DNA of 64,000 bases from Polytrichum commune. Its lineage: Eukaryota; Streptophyta; Polytrichopsida; Polytrichales; Polytrichaceae. A program made the position numbers and the translations under genes. Within the stretch, counting starts at the first letter, position 1. Every line of letters begins with the position of its first letter. A model generated the notes under the pieces. It did no database searches. It saw only the letters and a program-made list of their open reading frames with translations, and was not told the DNA's origin. The stretch is from assembly GCA_950295325.1 (NCBI GenBank), contig OX485806.1, positions 29,946,001 to 30,010,000 on the forward strand, read 5' to 3'. Of the stretch, positions 24,011 through 35,274 are shown piece after piece.

Positions 24011-25101
24011 TGTTACACACCTCTCGCCGGTTGGCAATTGTTTTCACGACAACAATCTCTCAGAGTAAGGAATTGAAGGAAATATAATTTATTTCTTTGT
24101 GAGACCACTAAGTACAATCCAAGACCAAATAAGGTTTGGTCAAAGAAGCTCTACCACCCGACCATAGGAGAGAGAGCTAACAACAAAAGCCCCTCTCTCC
24201 TCCCCCGAGCTTCCTCTTATGCCAAAGGCACTACTTTTACTTTCTATCTTTACATACAGTAAAAGTATTCTATTCATAGTTCTATCTTTTAGTTCTACTA
24301 TGAATCTTCTATCTTTGGTTCTTCTCAAACCTTCTTCAAGTTGGAACTATCTAACTCCAACTTAGTTTATCCATTCCATCTTCTAGTTGGAACTGTCTAA
24401 TTCCAACTAGCTTTATCTATTCATTGAGAGTTGTCTAACTCCAATGAATAACATTAATCTTTCCAAATATAGAGTGGTCTAACTCCGTGCACCTTATCAA
24501 GAGTTGTCTAACTCCAATGAATAACATTCATCTTTCCAAATATAGAGTGGTCTAACTCCGTGCACCTTATCAAGAGTTGTCTAACTCCAATGAATAACAT
24601 TCATCTTTCCAAATATAGAGTGGTCTAACTCCGTGCACCTTATCAAGAGTTGTCTAACTCACGTGCACATGTTCTCAATTGGAATAGTCTAATTCCAATG
24701 CACTAAATGCGGAGCTGTCTAACTCCAGTGCACATGTTGTCAATCTGGAGTTGTCTTACTCCTATCCATTCATCTTCAACTGAGAGTTGTCTAGCTCTCA
24801 TCTTTCTCTGCTTACACACTAGCACATGTAGTTGGAATATTCCCTAATAATTCTAGTTACATTACAATGGTTTATAGACTATAGCCATTTTATCATATTA
24901 AGCTAATTAGTTAATTGCTTAGACTAACATGATTCCAATCATCACACAATCTTTTCCACAACCATATCAAAGCGTGTTCTTTATTGAATAGACTATTTGC
25001 CAACTGAATATCATCATGATTGTGACCCTCCTCTCGGCTTGCCACACGCTATCCTATCACAGGCAACCTATCACTTCTACCATATCTTTATCGCCCTAAC
25101 A
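24011..25101. mobile_element. Candidate solo or degraded LTR
   Basis: The block starts TGTTACACACC and ends CGCCCTAACA, so it has the TG...CA ends and a 5-bp terminal inverted repeat (TGTTA/TAACA) typical of LTR retrotransposons, at about 1,091 bp. The flanks (TTTAT, AGTTT) do not match as a target duplication. Just outside the right end, TTGGTAAC is only a weak primer-site candidate. No second LTR, polymerase or integrase frame is visible in the window. Orientation is undecided. Confidence 0.45.
24427..24660 (+). repeat. 73-bp minisatellite, about three copies
   Basis: Units beginning GAGTTGTCTAACTCC start at 24427, 24501, 24574 and 24647 (the last partial) and are nearly identical. The same GTTGTCTAACTCC or GTGGTCTAACTCC motif recurs singly from about 24350 to 24800, so the array grew from a shorter ancestral motif. 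It lies inside the candidate LTR. Confidence 0.9.
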
Positions 25102-28100
25102 AGTTTTTGGTAACTTCTTCCTCGTCGTCCTTCATCTACTCCTCTCACTCCATCTTCTTCGTCTCCTGGCTTGTTCTTACCACTCTCTTGCTACATTCTA
25201 TCTCTCGTTTCACTCTTAAACTATCATCTTGCAAGCCGTCGGCTTCTAACATTCCTTCTATGCTTATTGATTGTTGCATCTCAATGTTCTTTTGTATCAT
25301 CAATTTTTCTTCAACTTGCATTTTTTACACTATGCCCATCCCTCGTATTATACTCTCGGGCCCATTTATTTGCACTACCCCTATAGCCCACGCCCCAACT
25401 TTTGTGTGGGATGAGATGCTCCTTTGAGTATCATTTTACTAAGGCCTTGCCCAAACCATGTGATCACGAGAATGTTGAATCACAAGTGACATGCCTCACT
25501 TGCTTATTATGCCATATATACAATCTATTCAAGTGTGAAATTAACAAGTCCGTGATCTTACCTACGTTGAAGCCTCCATTTGCTTGTCTGTGAAAAGATG
25601 TGCTACACAATGGAGGTGTTGCATGTGCACATAAGTCATACTATGCCTCTACTTGTTATTTTTTATATATATGAGAATAAAATCACACAACAAGCCTACA
25701 ACATAATAATGCTATGTGTCAACGATTTCCCAAACAATGGGGACTCATAATAGGCCACAAAACTAATTAGGTGCACCAACGCTACTTCAAATTGGACAAC
25801 TATTTGTGTTGCAATTGTGGACATAATTAACATGCCTATTCACATTATTCCAATAACTACTTTCCTTGCATGTTTTAATTTTAAACCAACCACATTCAGC
25901 ATGACTAAATTGATTATCCCAATTAGTGTGTGTTATTATTCAGAGTTATGAAGTGCTATAAACTATGCAATGATAATGTATTATTTACCAAGCAAAGTCA
26001 TTTATGCTCTAATAATGCCCCAACAACCTACTAAACATTCATTAGTAAAAAATGAACTCTTGAGTAAGACGTTGCTACATTGTGTAACTCAAAACGATAA
26101 CATACATTGACTGGGAAAATCAATGTAGTTTGGACACTGCACTAAATATGGCATTTAGTGCCATTTATCTAGATTTACACAATGCTATATATTTTTTATT
26201 ATTGATGTAATTTTTTACCAAGTAAAGTTGCTAATGTTCTATATTGTCCAAGCTATCAATTTCACATTTGTTGACAAAATATGAGATATACATTTAATAG
26301 ATATAGCATTGCGGGATTCCAAATAGTAAGTAACATCAAATATCATATTAGTGTACTTCATTCATCTCCCCCAATTACAAACCATGCAATGGCTCCGTTC
26401 ATGCATACTTTGGTATATAAGTAGGGTAACACATGTATTAACTTGTGTACTATGAAACCGACCACACTCTCTTGCATGTGACGATAAATAATCCTATAAT
26501 TTTACCATGTGTAACATATTGTTATAGTAAGTCAACCGGAAAATGGTGACTCAATCTCCCAACTTTATCACAACTAGGAGAAGGTTTACACTAAGAGGTG
26601 CAATTAGGATGTCCCACGTTATTTTATTGACATTCCACACTATTTTGGTTGTTTATTATCACAATTTTAAAATACAAAAAGTTGTGGTTGCTATAAGGGA
26701 TGAATAAACTAAGCAATAAGTTTTTGGTATTTGGTTTTGACCCAAGGTAATTTGCACGAGTAAAGAGGCAACATGTTTGCAAAGGCAACCTAATTGCACA
26801 TGTTAGTGTGGTGCATGTGAAATCAATGTTGAAGTGGACGAAGGCAAGCCAAGGATGGAAACAAACACCATGTATCAAAATCTTCCCTTGAACCATGCGA
26901 ACACTGGGTAGGTAGCATATTTGTAAAACTTATTCAGCCTTCATGATCAATACTTTTTAGAATACCCTAGAGGCCGACAAAAAAAAAAAAACCCTCAATA
27001 TTTGCCATGTGTCATGTTCACATTCATTAAGACACTTGTGTCTCATATGCAAACTACGTTCCGGCACATGTAAAGATGAAATAGAGAGTCCTCTACAGTA
27101 ATCCCTAGCATACTCATGATATGGGACAATGATGCAACTTACTTATCAATAGTTTGCATTTATTGAAAATAATTGGACTTTGTACCCGGGGGGTGGACTC
27201 CTCATACCTCGTATGAACTAATTTGAGTGTAAGGAGGGGTATTATTTGAGGCATTAGCGAGCATAGTATACATAAGGGAGAGGGATTATTTTTCTTTAGT
27301 GTGTATGTTTAAGAAAGCTATCATCAACAATGTTGAAGAAAGGTAGATGTACAAACATGGGCCCTAGGTTTTAGAGAAAAAAATTGACAATATATGTGTA
27401 GTTTCATCCAGTTCACGTTTTCATCCATTGTTGTCATTTGTTGATAGTCCTCAATGGCTACCTTCTCCATTCTTGTTGGGGTAACTTCTGCATTTTAGGT
27501 TTTTACAAACTGGAGGCTCTTGGAGTTCCCTTGAGTTTTTTTATTTGGATTGTGGCTAAGTTATTGTGCTCTTGCCCTTGTTCGCTTGATGCAATCGTTG
27601 AGTTACATGCTATGGATGAAGAAAATGTTCAATGACTTTCTCATTGGAAAGTGAAAGTGGAATTTATAATTTGTATGTGTAGTGGAGGCAATTATTACAT
27701 TACATTGAAAAACATAGTATAAATACATTACTTCATTTTCTAGCATGCCATTAATAAATATACATGTGTTTTCCTCTACAAGCTTCTTGTATATAGGGGT
27801 TTAAATTTCATAGCGACCCATGCATGTCATTTGAGTTTCCAATGAAGAACCCGCCCCCGGGACTTTGTACAACAATTTGTTGTAAAGTAAAGGAACCCAA
27901 AAGCAACACCCAATGTTGCCCCATGATAGACCTCATCATGTATAGGTATGATTACTTTGGTTCTAAAATCCACCTACCTTCCACACAATTATATGCAAGT
28001 ATACGGTTGTAAGTTACACAACACCATAAAGCAAGATGCCCATTCTTCTTTTCTTATACTATTCTTGCACTTTGAGCAATATACAAACAACATTGGCATG

Positions 28101-28720
28101 CATATTCATCACATTTGGACTTTGAGTATAATACATGTGGTTTAACACGAGAGTTTACAAAAGGTAACAAAATTTGTCCTACACAACAACTCCTCACCTA
28201 TAGCCCGGTTGACGGTGAGAAATTCTACACAAGCATTAAAATTCATTGAAAATCTGCAAACGTAATAAAGCAAACAAGTCGAACCCAACTAACACATAAA
28301 TTCACAACGTACCCGAGTTTGTGGTGTATAGATCTAAGAGATGTGAGATCGTATGAATGCACGACAAGGAAAATAAGGAAATACGACATTACCAACCTAA
28401 AATAGTTGTCACAACGCGAGACCACCAAGCTACCAAAAGATTCAAACTACCGAGATAGTCGTTGCTTAAAGTACCGCGTCTATACATACCTTGACATTTC
28501 ACATGCAATGCATATCAAACAATGTGTTTTCAATCAATTTGGTCAACTCCATTTTTTTCCAAATTGTTTTGTGGGGGGCAACTTAATCTAAGTGTAAACC
28601 AAATGCTACGGTTTTGCTTTCGGGCTCCTCTACCAAAGCCACGTCGTGCACTTTTTAACACTTGCTCAAACTTAGTGAAGAGGAATCGACCTCCATGGTT
28701 GCAAACTTACATCGACGACT
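25102..28720. other. AT-rich, gene-poor region
   Basis: I see no supportable gene. A pyrimidine-rich stretch at 25107-25427 gives frames on both strands; the minus strand holds an open frame of about 58 codons (near 25327-25150, rich in Glu/Lys/Gln) that could be a retroelement or gene scrap, with no recognisable motif. The rest is AT-rich with short frames. Confidence 0.45.
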
Positions 28721-28929
28721 TGGGGAAGTAACGGACGGAAGAAGGTCACCACCACCCACACGAAGATAGATAGAAACTCCAACCCCTTTCAAGCAAGGGG
28801 CCGGCGTGAATAAAGTGTCCGTTCGTAATGCCAATGACCCGATGTCCACTGGACAAGGGGACATTGGGACAAATACTACTCTCCCCTTTCGAGGATGGAC
28901 ACTATAGTGACACACTATACAAGTTCCTA

Positions 28930-29145
28930 GCTAGCCACTAGTGCCTTGAAGATACCGGACATGGTATCCCCCCAAAGGACTTTGAGGTACCCATACAACA
29001 AGGTCCAAGGACCCCCCACCATAGTTGGGTGGACTAAGGTGGTGAGCACCACGCCGACATGGGGAATAGAACCCACAACCTCCTCATTGGGGGTCATGAG
29101 CCCTAACCACCCAGCCAAGGCCCGTGGTGCCACCCACACGAATGA
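28930..29145 (-). mobile_element. tRNA-derived SINE
   Basis: On the minus strand, 29123-29058 resembles a tRNA head. The A-box-like TGGCTGGGTGGTTAGGGC is at 29117-29100 and the B-box-like GGGTTCTATTCCCC at 29074-29061, about 26 bases apart. A body without open frames follows, down to about 28930. It begins only a few bases beyond the stop codon of the UDP-sugar transporter on the same strand, so it probably lies in that gene's 3' UTR. It could in principle be a decayed tRNA gene, but the non-tRNA body argues for a SINE. Confidence 0.65.
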
Positions 29146-29150
29146 ATCAA

Positions 29151-32100
29151 TCATCGCGACCTTGAGCTCCTTCGGCTTCGCGAGTGTGAGCTCCTTTGCG
29201 ACTCCGTGCCCCCCGCCTCGGGGGCTTCGTGCTTCTTTTGATACTTGCACCAAATTTGGTACGTGAGGCCCACGAAGACCATGCACACACCCGTCCATTG
29301 TTGCGGAGAAAGCGGGTTGCCGTTCCAAAGCGATGACACGAGGATGCTCACGAACTTCCTCGTGGTGGTGATCGTCGTGTTGGTGAGCGCCCCGAATTGG
29401 CTAATGGTGGTGAAGATGAAGTTTTGGCCGACCGCGCCGCAAAAACAAAAGAGGAAGATGTCCCAAGCGGCGTCCGGGTGCGTCATGCAAAATTGCACGG
29501 CCGCGTAGCCACCCCCGCCGGGGACGAGAAACATGAAAGCCGTCATGTACAATGTGCCCCATAAGTTCATACCCATCATCAAATGCCACGCATTCACCTT
29601 CGGGTACCTATAGCCACGGCCATTGCATCCCACCACTAGTAAGGGGCGAATGCGTTGTCATTGTGGCCACTACCGGTAGCATCATAAAACTTTAAAATCC
29701 CCATTAATGTATTGATAGACACAATATTATATATAATGTGCAAATAACATAATAGTCATTTGAAAGAGAAACAAATGCACGAAACCAAATGTAATACGCG
29801 ATGTTCGTTGCCTCCTTCGAATGAAAAGAAATGCCAATGTTGGGCAATCCGCCGCGAATTTGAGCATGTTGGTCCTACCCTGCTCAAGAATCCTCTGGTG
29901 TAGGGTGGGGTTTACTGTCTACCTTGCAGTGCGGTGGGCTCTTGGCTTCCTACCTACTTAGCTAGTTTTTTTTTCCGTCAAGAAGAGAGAAGGTTTCATA
30001 GCAGATATTAAACCGGCAACCACTCTCCATTCGAAAATGGGTACCTCTCCACGATCACCCGGTAGTTCAAGGTCACCTTAGACCATTGCCTCCCTCGAAT
30101 GAAGTGTGGGCAAAGTGCGAGGATTTGTATTTTTGAAACTCTTTGGTTACTATTGAAAGGCATGAAACACCACCCCAAAAAAACACTGCCAATAACTTGA
30201 AGAAGTATTTGATACACGGTCTTTCACTATGAATGGATAGATAGATTCTAATTGCAATAATATTCTTTTATGTTCTTGAATGCAGATAAAATGAAGATAT
30301 TGTGAGAGCGATTACTGTGCAGTGAGGGCATCTTGTGTGGCATTGGTGAAGCCATCCAATGCAAGGTTCAAGAAACATAGTGTGTAACCCACTAGTGGAT
30401 TTGGAGTTGCAACTTTAGTCGCCTTATTAGTGCTCTGCATCACCATCAAATGCATTCAACTCAATAAATAACATATGTTAACTTGTTTTTAGGGTTTTTT
30501 TAAAGTGTGTTTCATGGTCTTAATATAACTCATTTATGAATACAACCTAACATTGGGTGATATAAATGCTATTAATTTGCAACCGTTTTGTCATAGGTTT
30601 GTAAGAAAACATATAACCCATCATATCTTTATGCTAATATCCACAAATAATACCAATGTGTTGATGCTTGCAAACTATTTGTGTCAACAAAGCCACGCAA
30701 ATTCTTCTTCAACAAGTTTCACAAATTAACTCTCTCGATAACAACACATTACAAAGGATGTACTTGCACATCCACACGAAAAAATAAGTATCTCTAAAAG
30801 AATATTGTAAAAAAATAGTATAATGTTGGAGGAATAGGGAATATAGTTATTACTTTGAAGAGTGCAAAGACCGAAACGCCCCCGGCAACAAGAAAGGTGC
30901 ACAAATACTCTTGTATTGAGTATTTGACTCCATAAATGAGAGCTCCCAGGAGCATCACTGCCACGAGCCTCACCAAAAGCACATTTGAGTTTAAAGGTTG
31001 TTGAGAAGTCACACATCTATGATTCCTCTCATGTTACACACATATACAACTCTACAATTGCACGAGGCAAAGAAACCATTGCAAAAATGTAACGCAATAC
31101 CTGGAATCATCTTAGATGACTTTGCCAAAACCTGTAATTGCACTCCAACAGAAGAGAAGAAACGGATTTGTTAGATGGGCTAATTGTGTTTGTGTGGTGG
31201 AATCTACAAGTAAAAGTAGACATTAACTTGGGAACCACAATATTATGTTCATTATTATCATTTAAAAAAAAAAACCTATAGATTGCAACATTCAATTTAT
31301 AGAGACACTTTGCAAATCAAGTTGTCAACCTTGTGTACATGATAAGCATATGCATTTGGTTAATAATTTTGTTGACACGTGATAATGTGTATTTAATTCT
31401 CTTTGATTTGGTCATTTGCAATACGATACCTGAGCAGGGTAGCTGATGTATTTCAAAGCAAGAATACCACATGCGGGACCAATAGTGTTGGAAACACTGC
31501 AAGCCCAATATGCTAAGATAGGTGCCTCCGTGCCCGGCTCCCCAGGCCATATCTTCAACACTACAACCATCACGCACATGTGTGATGATGAACTTGGTGG
31601 GCACACGTAGTTTAAGCTCAACAACGACAAAATAGAAGCGATCGACATCACATGGAATTGTATGTCAACTTGCATAATTCTCAACGGCTTTGAAAACGCG
31701 AATAAGAATGTCAACTCACTTAGAAACGACCAGACAAAACACATGAGGCATTGCGTCAAGTTGAGAAACGTCAGATGATCAAAACGTTGCCCATCGCTCC
31801 CATATGTTTTTGTCGATCTGCAAAACAAGAAATCCATTCATCAATACAAACTACACTGCAACACAATCGAGGTATATAAAGCAACTCAATCAGATTCAAC
31901 ATATGAGCTCGCAGTTATGATGATGAAAGTGAAGCATCTCTCATTCACACCAACACTAGAGATTCTCTACACCTCTCTCTCTACACCAAGTAAACGAGTA
32001 TCACAATCGAAGAAGTTTGCAACCTACATGTTTTCTTGGAGTACACCTTGGGTAATATACGCAGCATAAATTGCGGCCACACAAAAACAAAACATGCCCA

Positions 32101-32221
32101 CTTTCTTTGTGTAATCGGACGGTCCCCCTCCGGAGGACGAGCCATCGCTATCACTCCCGGAGGTGTTCTCATTGTCATTGTACTCCCCTCTCCCCCGCCC
32201 TCGACGTCCTCTTGCTGGCAT
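29151..32221 (-). CDS. UTR1/UTR3: UDP-galactose/UDP-glucose transporter (SLC35B1 type)
   Basis: Seven minus-strand exons: 32221-32028, 31817-31720, 31560-31430, 31131-31101, 30957-30854, 30434-30316 and 29607-29151, 377 aa. Phases agree at every junction. The product is a multi-spanning member of the drug/metabolite transporter superfamily, exchanging UDP-galactose/UDP-glucose for UMP across the ER/Golgi membrane. Diagnostic family segments are the STKTYGSD loop, NTIGPACGILALKYISYPAQ, VLAKSSKMIP, CTFLVAGG, CFLNLALDGFTNATQDALTA, GMNLWGT, CGAVGQNFIF and NTTITTTRKFVSI with GNPLSPQQW. Family members are usually ~330-350 aa. The excess is an acidic Gly/Ser N-terminus (~residues 1-40) and an Arg/Ser-rich tail ending RRSSRSR in place of a C-terminal dilysine. 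Oddities: a 31-nt exon, a 159-nt intron without an in-frame stop, and a SINE directly after the stop. Confidence 0.95.
31561..31719 (-). other. Stop-free, frame-preserving intron in the transporter gene
   Basis: The intron is bounded by CTAA|GTGAGTTG and GGTTGTAG|TGTTG on the minus strand. Splicing it gives SFLMLKIWPGEPG, which matches the family. It is exactly 159 nt and has no in-frame stop, so retention would insert 53 mostly hydrophobic residues without shifting the frame. Confidence 0.8.
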
Positions 32222-34558
32222 TCAATTCTCAAGTCGATTGAATCTCAAATTTCCCTTACCATTCCATTGCCGTTGTTTGCTTGACCGCCGTGTGCGTTTC
32301 AATCCCCTGACCCATTTACAAAACAATTGTTGGTTGTTATCTCAACCACGCCCCAATTTGCCTTTGCCGTTGATGCATATGAGAAGCATTCACCCCATGA
32401 AGAAAACTAAGACAACATTTGAGCCCGACCGAAGTTATTGAGATGGGGTCGTGCTATGAGTAAGCTTTTGTTTGAGCAAAGCTCATCATGGGCTATCACA
32501 TTTGCATACACTACAAGCTCCCCGAGCTTTGCACTTTGTGCGTAAACCCATAGTATTTTTAGGTCACGGTCTCCGTGCGCATTTTTTAGGGCATGCATAT
32601 CACACGTATTGTTGTTTTGCTCAAATTGCCGGGACGTGGACTTATGAGGGCAACTTGGGGATGTGTCCCTTCCAATCCTTGGAAGGACCACCATGGGATG
32701 TTTGTGAAAGGGGGAAGAGACTTCAAAGGACGCATTAGAGAGCCACGAACCCTTTTATTGTTATTAAAACTAATTAAAAATGGGTCGATTAGGTGGCAAT
32801 TGGGAAACCTCTTGGAGATTATGGGGTTCAACACCGGCTCGTATTTCTTCAGTTTTTTCGATCATGATGAAATGCGCATTACTATTAAGACGCTTTAGGG
32901 TATCTCTAGTCTCGAGTTTGAGCACACGTTTGTGTCTGCTACTTATGATGTGCTTTTGGAAAATGAGGTTTGTGAATGTAGGGTTCCTGAGTATGAGCGC
33001 AAGTTTATGTAATATGTTGAGTTGTACCCCGAGTAGTTTATGAGTATCACATACATGCTCAAAAACAAAACATTTAACGCCGCCCACGCTAATGTCTCTA
33101 GACATAAGAAGGCTAGGGTGATTCAAATTTTTCTTGACTTCCAATCCACATTTCTTTTGAAGTTTTCATTCGCATGCCAAACATTTTGCTTTGCGGGTTT
33201 ATGTAAGATGGAATCGATTTGCTCAAGTTGTGTCAAGGATTCTAGCTCGCAACAAACATCTTGTAGCAATGAGCTAAGAAGTGCAATACGATCCACAATA
33301 TTGCACAATAGTTTAGAAAGTGTCGGTTAACATAAGAACTTTGCTAGAGTATTCTTGCTTTGAGGCTTCGATGACTGATGGATTTGCAAGACCTAGAGAG
33401 GCATCATCATGCTTGGGAGCCCTAAGAATTTACCTTTTTCGTGTGAAGAATTCATCGTGGACTCAAAAGGTATTTAATGTGGGTGGTTCAAAGGACGCAA
33501 TTTGATCATTAAATTTCTCACAAGTTTGTTTTGTAGAGCTCGTAATGTGCGAATCACCAAGTATCTAGGTACCAACATATCATGGTAAATTCGAAAAGGA
33601 GAATTAGGGTACGAAAAAAGTTTGTCTTTCCGCGCACAAGAAAGCACGATGGCCGGCGGCGACACCCTAGCAAATCTACATTTGCATGTCGCAAAAAGGG
33701 ATTCACCGCACAAACCAAGAAGATTATCGAGCGTGCCAAGTTGAGGTTGCATTCTCTCCAATGAAACCTTTGTCACGTGTAATTGCTTGAAATGATTGTT
33801 TCAATATTGATGGCTACAATAAGAGCGTGTGTAATGTGACAATTACCTCAAGAATCGACATCAATTTGTTTGCCTTGAAGAACCATGTTTTGTAGTATTA
33901 TTCCCTAATAAGGGTTGGGAACATGAAGTACACTAAGTATGATATTTATTGTCATCAATTTCAATAGTAAAACCACAGTACAGTGTTACCAACATTAAAT
34001 GTCAACCCATCATTATTTGTCATTCCTTGTAAAAAAAGAAGTCGGGGGGATTATAGATTTGCAGTGTTGCAATTACTGTCACTTAATAAGTGATTTTTCA
34101 TCCATGACAATATCTCATCACAAGTTGCTGGGCAAGAGAAGATAGGGTTTTGGCCAATGGATGAACTCATCCATCATCCATGACAAATATTTGCTCACTT
34201 ATTTATAAGCAATGTCATCCGGAAAGTTACCAGAGTGACATAAACTACCAGATGACACTAAATATCATATTTACTGTAGTGCTCCCAAAGACCACCAAAT
34301 AATACACTAGCCAATTTCTGAAGTTGCATACTTAAAAGTGAAGCAATCTCCAAGGAATCCATACCCTTCAAATTTTCTAAAAAGGGGCTAAGAAACCCAA
34401 TACCCCAAATCGCTACGCTTCCTTCTTGACTTGCTTGTAATGGCAATGACACAAGAGCTTTCGTATATCATTATGTAAGTTTTCAATTGGTTTTGTGTTT
34501 TTTTCGAAACCATAACCTTCTTTGCTTGGCTTTGCTTTTGCATTTTTTTTGCATATAG
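32222..34558. other. Transporter 5' flank and degenerate sequence
   Basis: I assign no gene. Plus-strand frames between 32590 and 33330 keep short open runs (for example SSLEFEHTFVSATYDVLLENE around 32900) broken by stops, which could be the remnant of a transposon or host gene. A 60-codon basic frame at 33582-33764 (KGFTAQTKKIIERAKLRL near its end) is too short and isolated to call. Confidence 0.4.
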
Positions 34559-34925
34559 TCTTTGATGTATCCAACCATCAAAATCACATCATGTGGTTGC
34601 CGTTGCTAACAATGTGATGAATTCCCTTGATGAAATTAGGGAGAAAAACCATAACCTTTTTGCTTTGCTTTGCTTTGCTTTTGCTTTTCTTTTGCATATA
34701 GTCTTGGATGTATCCAACCATCAAAGTCACATCATGCGGTTGCCATTGCTAACGATGTGATGAATTCCCTTGATGAAAATAGGGAAAAAGAACCATAATC
34801 TTTTTGCTTTGTTTTGTTTTGCTTTCCTTTTGCTTTTCTTTTGCATATAGTCTTGGATGTATCCAACCATCAAAGTCACATCATGCGGTTGCCGTTGCTA
34901 ACGATGTGATGAATTCCCTTGATGA
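34559..34925 (+). repeat. Three-copy tandem duplication of an exon-like segment
   Basis: Each unit begins after GCATATAG with TCTTG(G/T)ATGTATCCAACC and holds CACATCATG(C/T)GGTTGCC, GATGTGATGAATTCCCTTG, then a T/C-rich (TTTGC)n tract that serves as the polypyrimidine tract of the next unit. Starts are 34559, 34702 and 34851, with periods 143 and 149 bp. Only the third copy continues in frame into the Lys/Arg-rich reading frame; copy 1 has a TGA (CTT TGA) in the corresponding frame. Confidence 0.9.
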
Positions 34926-35274
34926 GAATAGGGAAAAAGAGAAGGCGAGGAAATTGCAAATAAGGCTCAAAATAAAACGTCTTCAACTTCGGGAGCGGCA
35001 ACGTAAGAAGCGGGAGAAGCTAAGGCACGCCGCGAGGCTCCGGCGGGAGAGGGAGCGGGAGCGGATGAGGCGAGCCCGGCTCAAAGAGAAGCGGAAGCGC
35101 GACAAATTGCGCGTCAAGAGGTTGGCCGAGAGGATGTGGGCTCACGAGAGGAAGAAGGAGAAGGCGAAGGCACAAGCGTATAGACACTTTGCTAAGATTG
35201 CTCGTCACCACCAAAGGGTTAGCGCTCCACGCGCTCGGAGGTCCACGGGCTACAACAAGTATTGGATATGTTGA
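34909..35274 (+). CDS. Lys/Arg/Glu-rich helical protein, unknown
   Basis: I do not recognise this protein. From the ATG at 34909 it runs 121 aa, is extremely basic and charged (long K/R/E runs such as RERQRKKREKLRH and RRERERERMRRARLKEKRK), has no hydrophobic core, and ends RRSTGYNKYWIC. It would form a long single helix or coiled coil. The GC-rich coding composition differs sharply from the AT-rich flanks, which argues for selection. The frame is open upstream through an AG acceptor at 34850 (TTTTGCATATAG|TCTTGG), so this may be the last exon of a longer gene whose earlier exons I cannot place. A nucleic-acid-binding or chromatin role is possible from charge alone; that is inference. Confidence 0.5.
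   Translation: MNSLDENREKEKARKLQIRLKIKRLQLRERQRKKREKLRHAARLRRERERERMRRARLKEKRKRDKLRVKRLAERMWAHERKKEKAKAQAYRHFAKIARHHQRVSAPRARRSTGYNKYWIC

Noticed and set aside
24350..24800. CRISPR-like array
   Set aside because: The repeats are head-to-tail minisatellite units without unique equal-length spacers, in a eukaryotic context with no cas genes.
29058..29123. A functional tRNA gene
   Set aside because: Only the A- and B-box-like parts hold. The cloverleaf stems do not pair convincingly, and a long non-tRNA body follows, so a SINE fits better.
32163..33144. Overlapping frames of 60-124 codons on both strands upstream of the transporter
   Set aside because: No frame has splice-consistent neighbours or a recognised motif, and stops interrupt the most protein-like stretch. 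I leave it as possible degenerate sequence.
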